Origin: an uncultured Lachnospira sp.
GTDB lineage: Bacteria; Bacillota; Clostridia; Lachnospirales; Lachnospiraceae
Assembly: GCA_934343805.1 (NCBI GenBank)
Contig: CAKRIN010000002.1
Span: 1-64,000, forward strand
DNA: 64,000 nucleotides
Reading direction: 5' to 3'
Shown here one piece after another: positions 52,623 to 61,989 of this stretch. Position 1 is the first letter of the stretch. Every line of letters begins with the position of its first letter. The translations under genes and the position numbers were made by a program. The notes beneath the pieces are model-generated. The model ran no database searches, was not told the origin of the DNA, and saw nothing but the letters and a program-made list of their open reading frames with translations.

Positions 52623-54461
52623 TTAATTATTGGCAGTCTCTGCCTGTGTTGATGCCTGTGAACCTGTACCAGACTCTGCCTGTGAACCTGATGTTGACTC
52701 ATTCTCACTGCCTGACTCAGTCTCTGTCTCCTTCTCTGCATCAAGACTCTTAGGAGACTTTGTTATCTTAGCAGTCTTAGATACATTTCCATCCTTAGGA
52801 ACACTGAATGTATACTCTACAGAATATGTATAATTATCAAAATCATATTCCTCTGCTAAAGCTTTATTGGCATCAAGCTTCTGTGTTTCTCCTCCTGATA
52901 TGCTCTGCTTAATCACAGTATATCCGGTAAGAGCTGCAGTCTCTGAAAGGCTGTTACTTCCAGACACTCCGGCAGTAAAGCTGAATCCTGCCTGAATCTT
53001 TTTATCCTTTCCAAGCACAAGCTGGATATCAGGTGTCACAAGCTTAGCTGTAACCTCAATAACATTAAGTGTTGCCTCATTAGTTATCTTTCCTGACTTA
53101 GGATCTTTAAACGAATACCTGACAGTATACTTACCAGGTCTGTCTAACGCATCATCCTCATCAATCTCGTTGCCTGATGAATCATATATTTCATAATCAA
53201 CATTGGCACTATATCCGATAGAATTAGTACCCTTTACTCCAGCCATGAAATCAACACCTTCATTGATCTTACCCGTATCATGTCCGTAGTATCTTGTTAT
53301 ATTCTTATTCTGGACTGTGATAGAAGCTTCCTGCTGTCCATTTACTGTATAATTGGCATATCCGAAAAATGCGATATTCATATCTACATATCCATTTATT
53401 CCTGAAACAGTTCCTTTAGATGTATACTGCCACATGTCATATCTGTTTTCATAATTAGAAAGAACATCTCCATATTCCCATCTTCTTGCATATCCATCAT
53501 CAGGATAGAAATCATAATAATACTGGGCAACCCATATTTTATACTTTTCTCCAAGCTTTGCCCCATCAAGCATATTATAGAATCTGTTCTTATTAGAATA
53601 TACCATAGGTGTATATCCATAGCTTTGCACTACATTACAGAATGTCTCACATGCCTGTGTAACTGAATCATAATCTCCATAATTAAGTTCCCAGTCATAT
53701 GCTACAGGATATGTAATCTGATACTTGTTAATAAGATTAATACAGAAGCTGGCTTCCTCATATGCTGAAGTTGCATCTGTAGCACCTGCATAGAAATATA
53801 TACCAACCTGGATTCCGTTAGCTAAAGCTCCCTGGATATTCTCTTCAAACTTAACATCTTCATAAAGATGTCCGATTTCTCCACCACCACATTTGATCAT
53901 GGCAAATGTTATTCCATCAGCTGCAACTGCTGTCCAGTCTATTCCACCAGCATCATTATTCCAATGAGATACATCTATACCATATGCAAGCTGGTTAACC
54001 TCATATACTCCTTCTGAACTTGACGCACTTGAACTGTCTTCAACAGGAGTTTCTTCTCGTGCCGGCTCAGATGATGTATCTTCTCCTACATCAAGCTGAT
54101 CCATATCTAATATAGGAATTGGCTCTTCGCTTTCTGCCACTGCCTCTTCTATAGCTTCAAAAAGCTCCTGATTATCTGGTTCTTCATCAGCTCCATCATA
54201 CTGTGAATCATCCTTGTTGATTCCCATCTGTCCGACAAGCTTGCCCAGCTTACCATTACTATCCGTCTGTTCCTCGGTCTCCTGTGCCTGAACAACATCT
54301 TTCTTCTGCACATGCTTCACTACCTCAACAGCGGTAACAGTCCCTGCTGTTCCTGATACAGCTACTGCCCCGGCAATAATGCACACTTTCGCATGCGCAA
54401 CAAAAACAGACTTCCATAATAAAGACGTCTTGTTAAGTAAACCAACAAAAAAATTCTTCAT
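52623..54461 (-). CDS. Membrane-anchored GH25 lysozyme with Ig-like repeats
   Basis: This 612-residue protein has an N-terminal membrane helix (~24-45, VCIIAGAVAVSGTAGTVTAV), an acidic linker and then the GH25 domain (~155-370: GIDVSHWNNDAGGIDW, catalytic residues in PVAYDWELNYG, MWQYTSKGTVSGINGYVD). Two beta-sandwich bacterial Ig-like modules (~375-560) and a C-terminal Ser/Glu/Thr-rich tail follow. It is the immediate upstream neighbour of the other GH25 gene, with a different domain order (catalytic domain first), so the two are not simple duplicates. The likely role is peptidoglycan remodelling at the surface. Confidence 0.88.
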   Translation of the reverse strand: MKNFFVGLLNKTSLLWKSVFVAHAKVCIIAGAVAVSGTAGTVTAVEVVKHVQKKDVVQAQETEEQTDSNGKLGKLVGQMGINKDDSQYDGADEEPDNQELFEAIEEAVAESEEPIPILDMDQLDVGEDTSSEPAREETPVEDSSSASSSEGVYEVNQLAYGIDVSHWNNDAGGIDWTAVAADGITFAMIKCGGGEIGHLYEDVKFEENIQGALANGIQVGIYFYAGATDATSAYEEASFCINLINKYQITYPVAYDWELNYGDYDSVTQACETFCNVVQSYGYTPMVYSNKNRFYNMLDGAKLGEKYKIWVAQYYYDFYPDDGYARRWEYGDVLSNYENRYDMWQYTSKGTVSGINGYVDMNIAFFGYANYTVNGQQEASITVQNKNITRYYGHDTGKINEGVDFMAGVKGTNSIGYSANVDYEIYDSSGNEIDEDDALDRPGKYTVRYSFKDPKSGKITNEATLNVIEVTAKLVTPDIQLVLGKDKKIQAGFSFTAGVSGSNSLSETAALTGYTVIKQSISGGETQKLDANKALAEEYDFDNYTYSVEYTFSVPKDGNVSKTAKITKSPKSLDAEKETETESGSENESTSGSQAESGTGSQASTQAETANN

Positions 54462-54559
54462 CCTTGTAGTATCTCCTAATCATCTAAAACCAAATTATAT
54501 TCGCTCGTTACAAATCGTTGTTAAATATACCCCCAAAATGGAGAGATGTCAACAAATTA

Positions 54560-55300
54560 TTAGTCATAATAATGTCTGAAATATACTCTTCCAAATATAG
54601 ACCATGTATCACAAAACGCCTGCCATATATCTTTCATTCCGATTCTTTTAGTACCTGAATCTCTTACATATACAACTTCAACCGGCATCTGTGCTATGCT
54701 GAAGCCTCTTCTGTGAACAGCCACAAGCAGTTCAATATCATATGCAAATCCAGATGTCCTCACAAGATGTGCAACCGGTTTAATTGCTTCAACACGGAAC
54801 ACCTTAAGTCCCGTCTGTGTATCCTTCACGTTAAGATGAAATAGTACCAGAAGCATTATATAATAGCCCATACTTATAACTTTTCTCTTAAACGGATAAT
54901 CAAGCTTGGAGTCTTTATGGAACTTGCATCCAATGACAACATCTTTATTATCATCCAGCATCTTCTTCAGATATCCTTCCAGCTGTGATGGATTAAGTTC
55001 CAGATCAGCATCAACAAATGCTACATACTTTCCTTCCACCTGTGACACTCCGGCAATAATGGCATTCCCTTTTCCTCTGTTCTTATCAGAGCTTATCATC
55101 CTTACCCTTCCATCCTGCCTTACAGCTCTCTCAATCTCTGCCTTGGTATTATCCTTGCTGCCATCATTGACAACTATTATCTCAAGCTTGGGAACAAACT
55201 TTTCAACAATTCTTAAAGTTTCCATTATGCTGTGATATATAAGCTTTTCCTCATTATACGCTGGCATTACAATTGACAGCATTCCATCCAGTTCCAACAT
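54560..55300 (-). CDS. GT2 glycosyltransferase, dolichyl-phosphate glucose synthase-like
   Basis: This 246-residue GT-A enzyme begins MLELDGMLSIVMPAYNEEKLIYHSI, with VNDGSKDNT, FVDADLELNPSQLEGYL and a hydrophobic segment (~136-150, MGYYIMLLVLFHLNVKDTQTGLK with the DTQTGLK motif). It falls in the DPG/Alg5-like group, which transfers a sugar to a polyprenyl phosphate. It is a second lipid-linked sugar synthase for the envelope locus, distinct from the one at 42805. ATG 55300 is one good start; an internal ATG (MLSIVM) is also possible. Confidence 0.85.
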   Translation of the reverse strand: MLELDGMLSIVMPAYNEEKLIYHSIMETLRIVEKFVPKLEIIVVNDGSKDNTKAEIERAVRQDGRVRMISSDKNRGKGNAIIAGVSQVEGKYVAFVDADLELNPSQLEGYLKKMLDDNKDVVIGCKFHKDSKLDYPFKRKVISMGYYIMLLVLFHLNVKDTQTGLKVFRVEAIKPVAHLVRTSGFAYDIELLVAVHRRGFSIAQMPVEVVYVRDSGTKRIGMKDIWQAFCDTWSIFGRVYFRHYYD

Positions 55301-55483
55301 TTGCCTTCTCCCTTATGTATGATACACATACTCTTTAATATTACAATGCTATGCATGCTTTTTCAAGTATAGTACACGCATAAATACATATATAACTGCA
55401 GATAATATTTGTGCCAGGGTGATGTTCCCTTCCTATTATCAAAGCAGGCACAAAATGTCCGCAGAAACGAGGAATACAATAAT

Positions 55484-55762
55484 ATGAATAAATCAGCCAA
55501 TAACTCAATGAATTCCAATGAGAATCTTCCTACTGTCAACAATAATAATTCTATAAAAAAAGGACACACGATGTATAACTGGGAAACTCATGATAACCAG
55601 GATAAAGTCATTCGCGACAGCATCGATGCAATTAACAGAAAACGTGATCAGATGTCTGAAGAGCAGCTTAAAAAGGCATACTCAGAAATGCAGATGGGAC
55701 TGGGACCCGATATATACAGCCAGCTATGTGACCGCAAGGCATCAGATAATTTTCAGGGATAA
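55484..55762 (+). CDS. Small hypothetical protein
   Basis: I do not recognise this protein. It has 92 residues from ATG 55484 (after GAGGAAT) or 63 residues from ATG 55571 (after AAAGGACA); both starts have plausible ribosome binding sites. The first 30 residues are Asn/Ser-rich. The C-terminal half (WETHDNQDKVIRDSIDAINRKRDQMSEEQLKKAYSEM) is helical and charged and looks like a real folded segment. No membrane helix or signal. It converges with glf. Confidence 0.55.
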   Translation: MNKSANNSMNSNENLPTVNNNNSIKKGHTMYNWETHDNQDKVIRDSIDAINRKRDQMSEEQLKKAYSEMQMGLGPDIYSQLCDRKASDNFQG

Positions 55763-55769
55763 ATTAATT

Positions 55770-55821
55770 AAGGCATATCCTGACCTGCACAGACATTCAT
55801 TCATGCAGGCGGATACGCCTT
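55770..55821. terminator. Bidirectional hairpin between the small gene and glf
   Basis: AAGGCATATCC...CTGCA pairs with TGCAG...GGATACGCCTT. The element lies between converging genes with A/T-rich flanks on both sides. Confidence 0.6.
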
Positions 55822-55835
55822 AAAATATAATACTC

Positions 55836-56978
55836 CTAATCTATGTTCATTCTGGCACATTCAAGTGCTGCTGCCACAACAGCATCCATATCATAATACT
55901 TGTACTCGCCAAGACGTCCACCGAATATAACCTTGCTTTCAGCGTCAGCAAGCTCCTTATACTGTGCATAGAGAGCGCCGTTCTTCTCATCATTTACAGG
56001 ATAGTATGGCTCATCACCCGGCTTCCATTCAGAGCTGTATTCACGGCTGATAACAGTCTTAGGAAGATCATTGCCATTCTCATCCTTACCGAATTCAAAC
56101 CATTTGTGCTCAATAATTCTTGTCCACGGAGTATCAGCATCGGTATAGTTAACAGCTGCATTGCCCTGATAATTAGGGAAATCATACGTCTCTGTTTCAA
56201 ATCTTACTGAACGATATTCAAGATTGCCAAGCTTATAATCAAAGTACGCATCAATTGCACCTGTGTATACAACCTTTTCAGCCTGATTATCTAATTCTGC
56301 CTTAGCATCAGCAGATGCAAGATAGTCAACACCAAGTCTTACCTCAATGCTTCCGGAAAGCTCGCTGTCATCAAGCATATTGGCAACCATCTTAGTATAT
56401 CCGCCCTCTGGGATTCCCTGATAAAGCGCATTAAAGTAATTATTATCAAATGTAAGTCTTACAGGAAGTCTCTTGATAATGAATGATGGAAGCTCGTTGC
56501 ATGGTCTGCCCCACTGCTTCTGTGTATATCCCTTAATCAGCTTTTCGTATATATCAGTTCCAACAAGACTTATAGCCTGCTCCTCAAGGTTCTTAGGCTC
56601 TGTGATTCCTGCTTCCTTTCTCTGCTGCTCGATTCTTTCTGCTGCCTCCTGTGGTGTCACAACCCCCCACATCTTATTAAATGTGTACATATTAAATGGC
56701 AGTGAATACAGCTCACCCTTATAATTAGCAACAGGTGAATTAGTGAATCTGTTAAATGTAGTAAACTGTGAAAGATACTCCCACACCTTCTTATTATTAG
56801 TATGAAAAATGTGTGCACCATACACATGCACATTAATGCCTTCCATCTTCTCTGTATACACATTACCAGCAATATTATTTCTCTTATCTATTACAAGAAC
56901 CTTCTTTCCTGCTCTGGCAGCCTCATGTGCAAACACTGAACCGAAAAGTCCTGCTCCAACTATTAAATAATCGTACAT
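55836..56978 (-). CDS. glf: UDP-galactopyranose mutase
   Basis: This 380-residue flavoenzyme converts UDP-galactopyranose to UDP-galactofuranose. The N-terminal FAD motif GAGLFGSVFAHEAARAGKKVLVIDKR, the YGAHIFHTNNKKVW block, the TQKQWGRP signature and the C-terminal FGGRLGEYKYYDMDAVV FAD-binding block are intact. Length is typical. With galE it indicates that a galactofuranose-containing surface polymer is made. It closes the envelope-sugar region. Confidence 0.96.
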   Translation of the reverse strand: MYDYLIVGAGLFGSVFAHEAARAGKKVLVIDKRNNIAGNVYTEKMEGINVHVYGAHIFHTNNKKVWEYLSQFTTFNRFTNSPVANYKGELYSLPFNMYTFNKMWGVVTPQEAAERIEQQRKEAGITEPKNLEEQAISLVGTDIYEKLIKGYTQKQWGRPCNELPSFIIKRLPVRLTFDNNYFNALYQGIPEGGYTKMVANMLDDSELSGSIEVRLGVDYLASADAKAELDNQAEKVVYTGAIDAYFDYKLGNLEYRSVRFETETYDFPNYQGNAAVNYTDADTPWTRIIEHKWFEFGKDENGNDLPKTVISREYSSEWKPGDEPYYPVNDEKNGALYAQYKELADAESKVIFGGRLGEYKYYDMDAVVAAALECARMNID

Positions 56979-57004
56979 AATCCTGTTCCTTTTCTATCTT
57001 AAAT

Positions 57005-57034
57005 AATGGGATGATGCCCAGGCACCATCCCATT
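57005..57034 (-). terminator. Terminator of the ABC operon
   Basis: AATGGGATGGTGCC pairs with its complement across a short CTG loop and is followed by an A/T-rich stretch, 43 bases after the permease stop. The T-run is weak. Confidence 0.55.
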
Positions 57035-57076
57035 AATTATACTTATTATATTGCATTAATACAACATAAGAAGCAA

Positions 57077-59182
57077 TTAATAATAATCAATATCAGAAAT
57101 ATAGTCTTCTGTCCTTGTATAACCGTCTAACTGGATAATAACATCAGCCAGGACAGTTTCACCATTGTCAGGATTATACTTTTCATAATTTAATACAATG
57201 CAAGGATTATCTGAATTTATATTTTTATTAAAATTCTTCTTGTCAAGGGACTCTATAAGTCCGTTTAATACTTTTTGTGCTCTTTCTTCATCTTTTCTTA
57301 CATACAAATCCAGATTAATATATGTTCTGGTATCATTATATACAAGAACTGCTGAAAGAGTTTCATATCCACTAGTATATTTATCCCATGTTCTGGAACT
57401 GTCATTTAAATACTGCTTTAAAATATCGCTCATTGTTCCAAGTTCTTTTTCATTATTCCTAATGGCATATTCATTCCGTATACCAATATACTTATTATAA
57501 GATTGTGGCATATTCTTACTGATTGGAAGAACCATATCATAAGTAACGCCTTTTTTCGAAAAGCGTACTGACATCAAGAATGTATCAGCATCTGAAGTAA
57601 CTGTCTGATACCATTTCTCAAAACCAATCTGTTTAATTTCACTTGTAATTGTTTCATATATATCTTTACAGTCAGAATCCTCCATATTACCTGTTATATA
57701 ATTAACAGAAATCTTGTCACTATCCGGAAGATCCATATATGCCTTAACAAATTTCTCATCCTTCTTTAACAGACTTGAAAGTTTACTGGCATCACTGTCT
57801 GTAAGCTGAATCCTTCTGTAATGTGTAACACCATTCTGTCTGAAACCAACCTTATAATTAGTCACTGAACCTTTGCCGTTATAAATATAATTATGAACAC
57901 CATTTGATATACATTTATCTTTATATGCATCAAATTTCTCTGATACATATTTTAGAATCTCTTCATCTGTAAACTGTACCTTTGATGATATAGAACTGAA
58001 ATATCCGTTATCTGAAGCATAGTACATATCCATTGGCTGGATTGTTACATACGCAAGTTTTGAAGAATCCGGTTCGTATGATGCCTCATATTTGCCAAAT
58101 GAATTAGCTCCTGTTCCAATTACCACTGCAAGAACATATCCAAGAAGAATTGATGGAATACACTGCTTTATAACATTCATCTTCTTACTTACTATACATT
58201 CATAAACAAACACAACCAATGCACTTACAATAAACAGCACAACAACTGCTATTGTCTCATCATTATCTATACTTGTATATGCCATCATTACACCTATAAA
58301 CGCAATTGAAAAGCCGATAAGTGTTCTGATAATCATTGGCAGAACCTTTCCATTAGCTGCTTTTCCCGCTGTCTCACTTTTTCTCTTTACAAAGAGGAGT
58401 GCGCCAAGTGCTATATATATAAATGCAAGCACGAGTGTATATAAGTTACTTGTAAGGCTAAGAACCATATCTGCTATTCCTGATGAACCATTGTACATAT
58501 CAAATACAGAAAATACCCAGCCAACAATCATATTGTTGGAAGGATCAAGTAATCCCACGCCACTGTTACTTATCATGTAAGTTTCTCCATGAAACACAGT
58601 CAGTTCCGTAACCATTAACCCAATAAATCTAGGAAGAAACATTATAAGTCCTGTAACACATATATTGCTTAATATGTTTCCTGTAATAGATATTGATACA
58701 TTTATAATTGCCATGCATAAAAGGCTGCATATAAATATCGAAAGATACATACGGAACATTGTTGCATAATCAACATTAAAATACTGCCTGTTAGCCATGA
58801 ATAAAACTGCCTGTGATACATATGACACAACGAGTATTCCTGCAATCCATGTAATTATTGCTGCTGTCTTGCTAAGATATATGCACAATCTTGTATATGG
58901 AATTGAATGGTAAAAATCACTGCTGCTTCTTTTATTAAGAAAACTCCATACTATCAATGATATAACAGGCACAACAAGTATGAATACTAATACCAGAAAA
59001 TAATTTCCTGAAATTCCGCCTACATTATTAACCTGTTTATATTCTTTAATATAGCTTAATGATGAAATAATCGGTACAACTGATATAAGTGTAATTACTG
59101 CCATCATTATAAAGCCCGCAAGCCTTGTCTGCTTCAATGTCTGTAAAAACATATGAAAGCTGAATACTTTCTTATTATTCAT
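57077..59182 (-). CDS. ABC transporter permease (ABC-2 type, YtrC/D-like)
   Basis: This 701-residue membrane protein has about six helices in the first ~260 residues, three more at ~285-365 and a large soluble C-terminal region with a cluster of charged beta segments. It overlaps the ATPase gene by eight bases, so the two are a translationally coupled pair. Organisation resembles the permeases of the Ytr/antibiotic-peptide or acetoin-type exporters. The soluble domain is probably extracytoplasmic or involved in coupling. The exported substrate is unknown. Confidence 0.82.
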   Translation of the reverse strand: MNNKKVFSFHMFLQTLKQTRLAGFIMMAVITLISVVPIISSLSYIKEYKQVNNVGGISGNYFLVLVFILVVPVISLIVWSFLNKRSSSDFYHSIPYTRLCIYLSKTAAIITWIAGILVVSYVSQAVLFMANRQYFNVDYATMFRMYLSIFICSLLCMAIINVSISITGNILSNICVTGLIMFLPRFIGLMVTELTVFHGETYMISNSGVGLLDPSNNMIVGWVFSVFDMYNGSSGIADMVLSLTSNLYTLVLAFIYIALGALLFVKRKSETAGKAANGKVLPMIIRTLIGFSIAFIGVMMAYTSIDNDETIAVVVLFIVSALVVFVYECIVSKKMNVIKQCIPSILLGYVLAVVIGTGANSFGKYEASYEPDSSKLAYVTIQPMDMYYASDNGYFSSISSKVQFTDEEILKYVSEKFDAYKDKCISNGVHNYIYNGKGSVTNYKVGFRQNGVTHYRRIQLTDSDASKLSSLLKKDEKFVKAYMDLPDSDKISVNYITGNMEDSDCKDIYETITSEIKQIGFEKWYQTVTSDADTFLMSVRFSKKGVTYDMVLPISKNMPQSYNKYIGIRNEYAIRNNEKELGTMSDILKQYLNDSSRTWDKYTSGYETLSAVLVYNDTRTYINLDLYVRKDEERAQKVLNGLIESLDKKNFNKNINSDNPCIVLNYEKYNPDNGETVLADVIIQLDGYTRTEDYISDIDYY

Positions 59183-60086
59183 GAGTCTTATCCCCCTTCA
59201 CATCAAATGTATAGCCGAGCGCTTCCATCTCATAAGTAAATACCTCTTCCAGCGTAAGAGGGAGAACATCAAATACAACCGGATTCATGGCATTTATAAT
59301 GTCCATGGTCTGTTCCCTGTCGCCACTTACTATCATATTGGCAACTGAACCCTCCTGGCGGTATCTTGTAATCTTGATGCCCTCAAACTTGCTCTCATCG
59401 AAATCATCCTTAAAAGCTACCTGTACCTTGAACTGACTCGTCTTTAGTTCAAATACATCGCTGTCAAGCACCAGCCCGCCTTTATGAAGAAGCGACAAAT
59501 GATCGCATAAGTCTTCTAACTCTCTTAATGAATGTGATGTAACTATAACAGTAGCGTTGTTTTCTGCAACATCACCACAAATTAACTTCTTGACAAGATT
59601 ACGCATAACCGGATCAAGTCCGTCAAATGTTTCATCAAAGAACATATACTTGGCTCTGGTTGAAAGTGCAAGTATTATAGCTGCCTGTCTCTTCATTCCT
59701 TTTGAAAAGTTTGATATGCTCTTAGATGGATCAAGTCCAAATATTTTCGTAAGCTCTGCGAATCTGTCCATATCAAAATTATCATATATTGAACTATAGA
59801 ACTTAGCCATGTTCTTCATATTGGCGCCTGCAAGAAAGAACAATTCATCTCCTACAAATACAAGCTTATTCTTCATATATGTGTTCTCATACACATTAAT
59901 TCCATCAATGATGGCTTCTCCTTTATCAGCCTTATATATTCCTGACAAAACTCTTAATAATGTTGACTTTCCTGCACCATTAGAGCCAACCATGCCATAT
60001 ATACATCCTTCTGATATATTGCATGTAACATTATCCAGTGCAGTAAAATCATCAAAAGATTTAGTAACACCTTTTACCTCAATCAT
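59175..60086 (-). CDS. ABC transporter ATP-binding protein
   Basis: This 303-residue ATPase has Walker A GSNGAGKST (~34-42), signature ISNFSKGMKRQ (~127-137, the LSxGMxQ variant common in ABC-2 exporters), Walker B YMFFDETFDGLDP and the H-loop TSHSL. A C-terminal ~90-residue extension follows. It forms the middle gene of regulator-ATPase-permease. ATG 60086 follows GAGGAGG. Confidence 0.95.
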   Translation of the reverse strand: MIEVKGVTKSFDDFTALDNVTCNISEGCIYGMVGSNGAGKSTLLRVLSGIYKADKGEAIIDGINVYENTYMKNKLVFVGDELFFLAGANMKNMAKFYSSIYDNFDMDRFAELTKIFGLDPSKSISNFSKGMKRQAAIILALSTRAKYMFFDETFDGLDPVMRNLVKKLICGDVAENNATVIVTSHSLRELEDLCDHLSLLHKGGLVLDSDVFELKTSQFKVQVAFKDDFDESKFEGIKITRYRQEGSVANMIVSGDREQTMDIINAMNPVVFDVLPLTLEEVFTYEMEALGYTFDVKGDKTHE

Positions 60087-60122
60087 AATTCCTCCTCATT
60101 AACATCAACTTTAATATGCCTG

Positions 60123-60485
60123 TTAATCATATATCTCATCTACTATAGCAATTATCTCTTCTCTGCTTACTCCTGCATATGACAGCTGCTTAACAAGCTC
60201 TTTAAGTTCTCCAAGCTTTCCCTTGGACTTCTTCTCTACAACTCTTACAGCCTCTCCAGATATAAATGACCCCTTACCCGGAACGCTTACTATAATTCCT
60301 CTGCGGTCAAGCTCTGTATATGCCTTCTGAATTGTGTTGGGGTTAGTAGATAATTCCATAGACAGTGACCTGACTGATGGCATCTTATCCCCTTCTTTCA
60401 TAATTCCTATAAGGACATTATCCTCTACCTGCTTAATGAGTTGTTCATAGACTGGCACTCGCGACATGACATCTATTGTGAACAT
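60123..60485 (-). CDS. GntR-family regulator, YtrA subfamily
   Basis: This 120-residue regulator has the N-terminal winged HTH (PVYEQLIKQVEDNVLIGIMKEGDKMPSVRSLSMELSTNPNTIQKAY, seen in parts) and a short coiled C-terminus. Its length identifies the YtrA type, the smallest GntR proteins. YtrA represses its own ABC operon in Bacillus in response to wall-active agents; here it heads the same kind of operon. A GTACTATTCTATGTAGTAC-like dyad upstream (about 60551-60571) may be its operator. Confidence 0.92.
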   Translation of the reverse strand: MFTIDVMSRVPVYEQLIKQVEDNVLIGIMKEGDKMPSVRSLSMELSTNPNTIQKAYTELDRRGIIVSVPGKGSFISGEAVRVVEKKSKGKLGELKELVKQLSYAGVSREEIIAIVDEIYD

Positions 60486-60548
60486 ATTAACCTCTTCATT
60501 TCCTTTCCATAAAATTCATAAAATCATCTGCATGCTTCATGTATTAAC

Positions 60549-60572
60549 TGTACTATTCTATGTAGTACAGTT
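60549..60572. promoter_or_regulatory. Inverted repeat upstream of the YtrA-type regulator
   Basis: AACTGTACTA and TAGTACAGTT form a perfect 10-bp dyad with a short TTCTATG centre-like spacer. It sits about 65 bases before the GntR start, a good position for an autoregulatory operator. Confidence 0.6.
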
Positions 60573-60640
60573 ATAAATTATCATTTCTTTTTACGGCTGT
60601 CAACATATTTTTTTATAATCTTAAATCCGCTCCACTAAAA

Positions 60641-60685
60641 GCAACTGCCCTGGCAGGTAGGCAATCCTACGCACCAGGGCAGTTG
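60641..60685 (-). terminator. Terminator after the cohesin gene
   Basis: CAACTGCCCTGG pairs with CCAGGGCAGTTG; a small inner hairpin (GTAGG/CCTAC) fills the loop. TTTT follows on the minus strand, immediately after the cohesin protein gene. Confidence 0.75.
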
Positions 60686-60694
60686 TTAGTCATT

Positions 60695-61969
60695 CTAATA
60701 TGTTCTTTTCTTCTCAAATAATTTCTTTATATATTCTTTTCCAAACCATGCTCCTGCAAAACCAGCTGCAATTCCCGCAATAACAAGGATAACCAGAAGC
60801 CATAGTTTAATTCCAGTCTTCTTAACAACCTGAACCACCTCTTCCTGCTGCACAGGAACTTCTGTAACTTCCTCTGTCTGTTTTTCCTTTACATCAACAC
60901 CTTCAATCTTAGGAAGCACCCCGGCATATTCCGGCATACGGACAACTGTTATATGATACTTCTTCTCTGTTCCATCTTCTGCCACGCCTGTCACATACAG
61001 ATCGTTACTTCCTACTGCCAGGCTCTCGCTTGAATCGCCTGTTGCTCCCGCTGCCTTAGAATCATCCATGCTTCCAGCAACTTCAATTGAAGTAACTTCA
61101 TATGGAATATACACAACGTATTCAGTAATATCTGATGAAAAAGCCGGACTTATCTGTCCATAGCTTACAGATATATCTGACAGATTGGCATTGGATGATG
61201 GCACATAATTCGGATCCTGTTTCCTTGTAACCCGGAGAGTATATGTTCTTCTATTTCCATTCTCTGCTGTTACATTAATATAAATAGTGTTATCTCCAAC
61301 AGAAAGTGAGGTGTTTCCTACTGAAACCGATGCTTTTGAATCTCTTGCTGATGCATTAACATTAATAGACGAAACATCATATTCAACCTCTCCAAGATTA
61401 TAGCCAGTATTATCAGGACTAAATCCCGGACTTAATTCCCCTGCTGAAACAGTTAATGACGACAATGCATTATCTGATGATAATGGTGCGAGCACATTTA
61501 CCGAACACGATGCCGTTCCTGCCGAAGTTCCTGCATTGGCATCTGACACGAGAATATTGCTGAACGAAATCCCAATGTCTGTTCCCGGTGCTGCTGAATC
61601 GTTAATTCTGAAACTTGCCTGTATAACCGACTGGCTGCCGCCTAACGGATTACTCATTGTATCATCATAAGCAATAATCTTGTTTCCATTGCTCTCTAAC
61701 TTCCACCCGCCTGGAAGAATACTTGTTCCAACCAGAGTTACCTGACCTCCGTCATAATTAAGATTAGCTTCAAGCCCATAACTTCCTGCCGCTGCAATAT
61801 CCAATGTTACTGTAAATGTATCTCCTGCCCTTCCACTTCCCGGTCCAGACAGGCTTGCTGATGCAGCATAAACATCCGCATTGTTGATGCTCATTGCACT
61901 TATGACAACTGCCACACACATAACCGTTGCAAGCATACTTGATATTATTCTGGTTATTTTATCTTTCAT
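60695..61969 (-). CDS. Membrane-anchored cohesin-domain protein with cadherin-like beta-sandwich repeats
   Basis: This 424-residue surface protein has a signal peptide (1-~34, ...SMSINNADVYA), then a cohesin-type domain (~38-160: SGRAGDTFTVTLDIAAAGSYGLEANLNYDGGQVTLVG... IQASFRI... GISFSNILVSDANAG, seen in parts). Two PF12733-like beta-sandwich repeats follow (LSSLTVSAGELSPGFSPDNTGY; LSDISVSYGQISPAFSSDITEY). Then comes an acidic Val/Glu/Gln linker and a C-terminal membrane helix with a positive tail (~390-412, KKLFEKKRTY). Cohesins bind dockerins, and the adjacent upstream gene encodes a type I dockerin. This protein is therefore a likely cell-bound receptor for that partner. No sortase signal is seen. 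Confidence 0.82.
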   Translation of the reverse strand: MKDKITRIISSMLATVMCVAVVISAMSINNADVYAASASLSGPGSGRAGDTFTVTLDIAAAGSYGLEANLNYDGGQVTLVGTSILPGGWKLESNGNKIIAYDDTMSNPLGGSQSVIQASFRINDSAAPGTDIGISFSNILVSDANAGTSAGTASCSVNVLAPLSSDNALSSLTVSAGELSPGFSPDNTGYNLGEVEYDVSSINVNASARDSKASVSVGNTSLSVGDNTIYINVTAENGNRRTYTLRVTRKQDPNYVPSSNANLSDISVSYGQISPAFSSDITEYVVYIPYEVTSIEVAGSMDDSKAAGATGDSSESLAVGSNDLYVTGVAEDGTEKKYHITVVRMPEYAGVLPKIEGVDVKEKQTEEVTEVPVQQEEVVQVVKKTGIKLWLLVILVIAGIAAGFAGAWFGKEYIKKLFEKKRTY

Positions 61970-61989
61970 CTGATTTCCTCTCTCTTATG

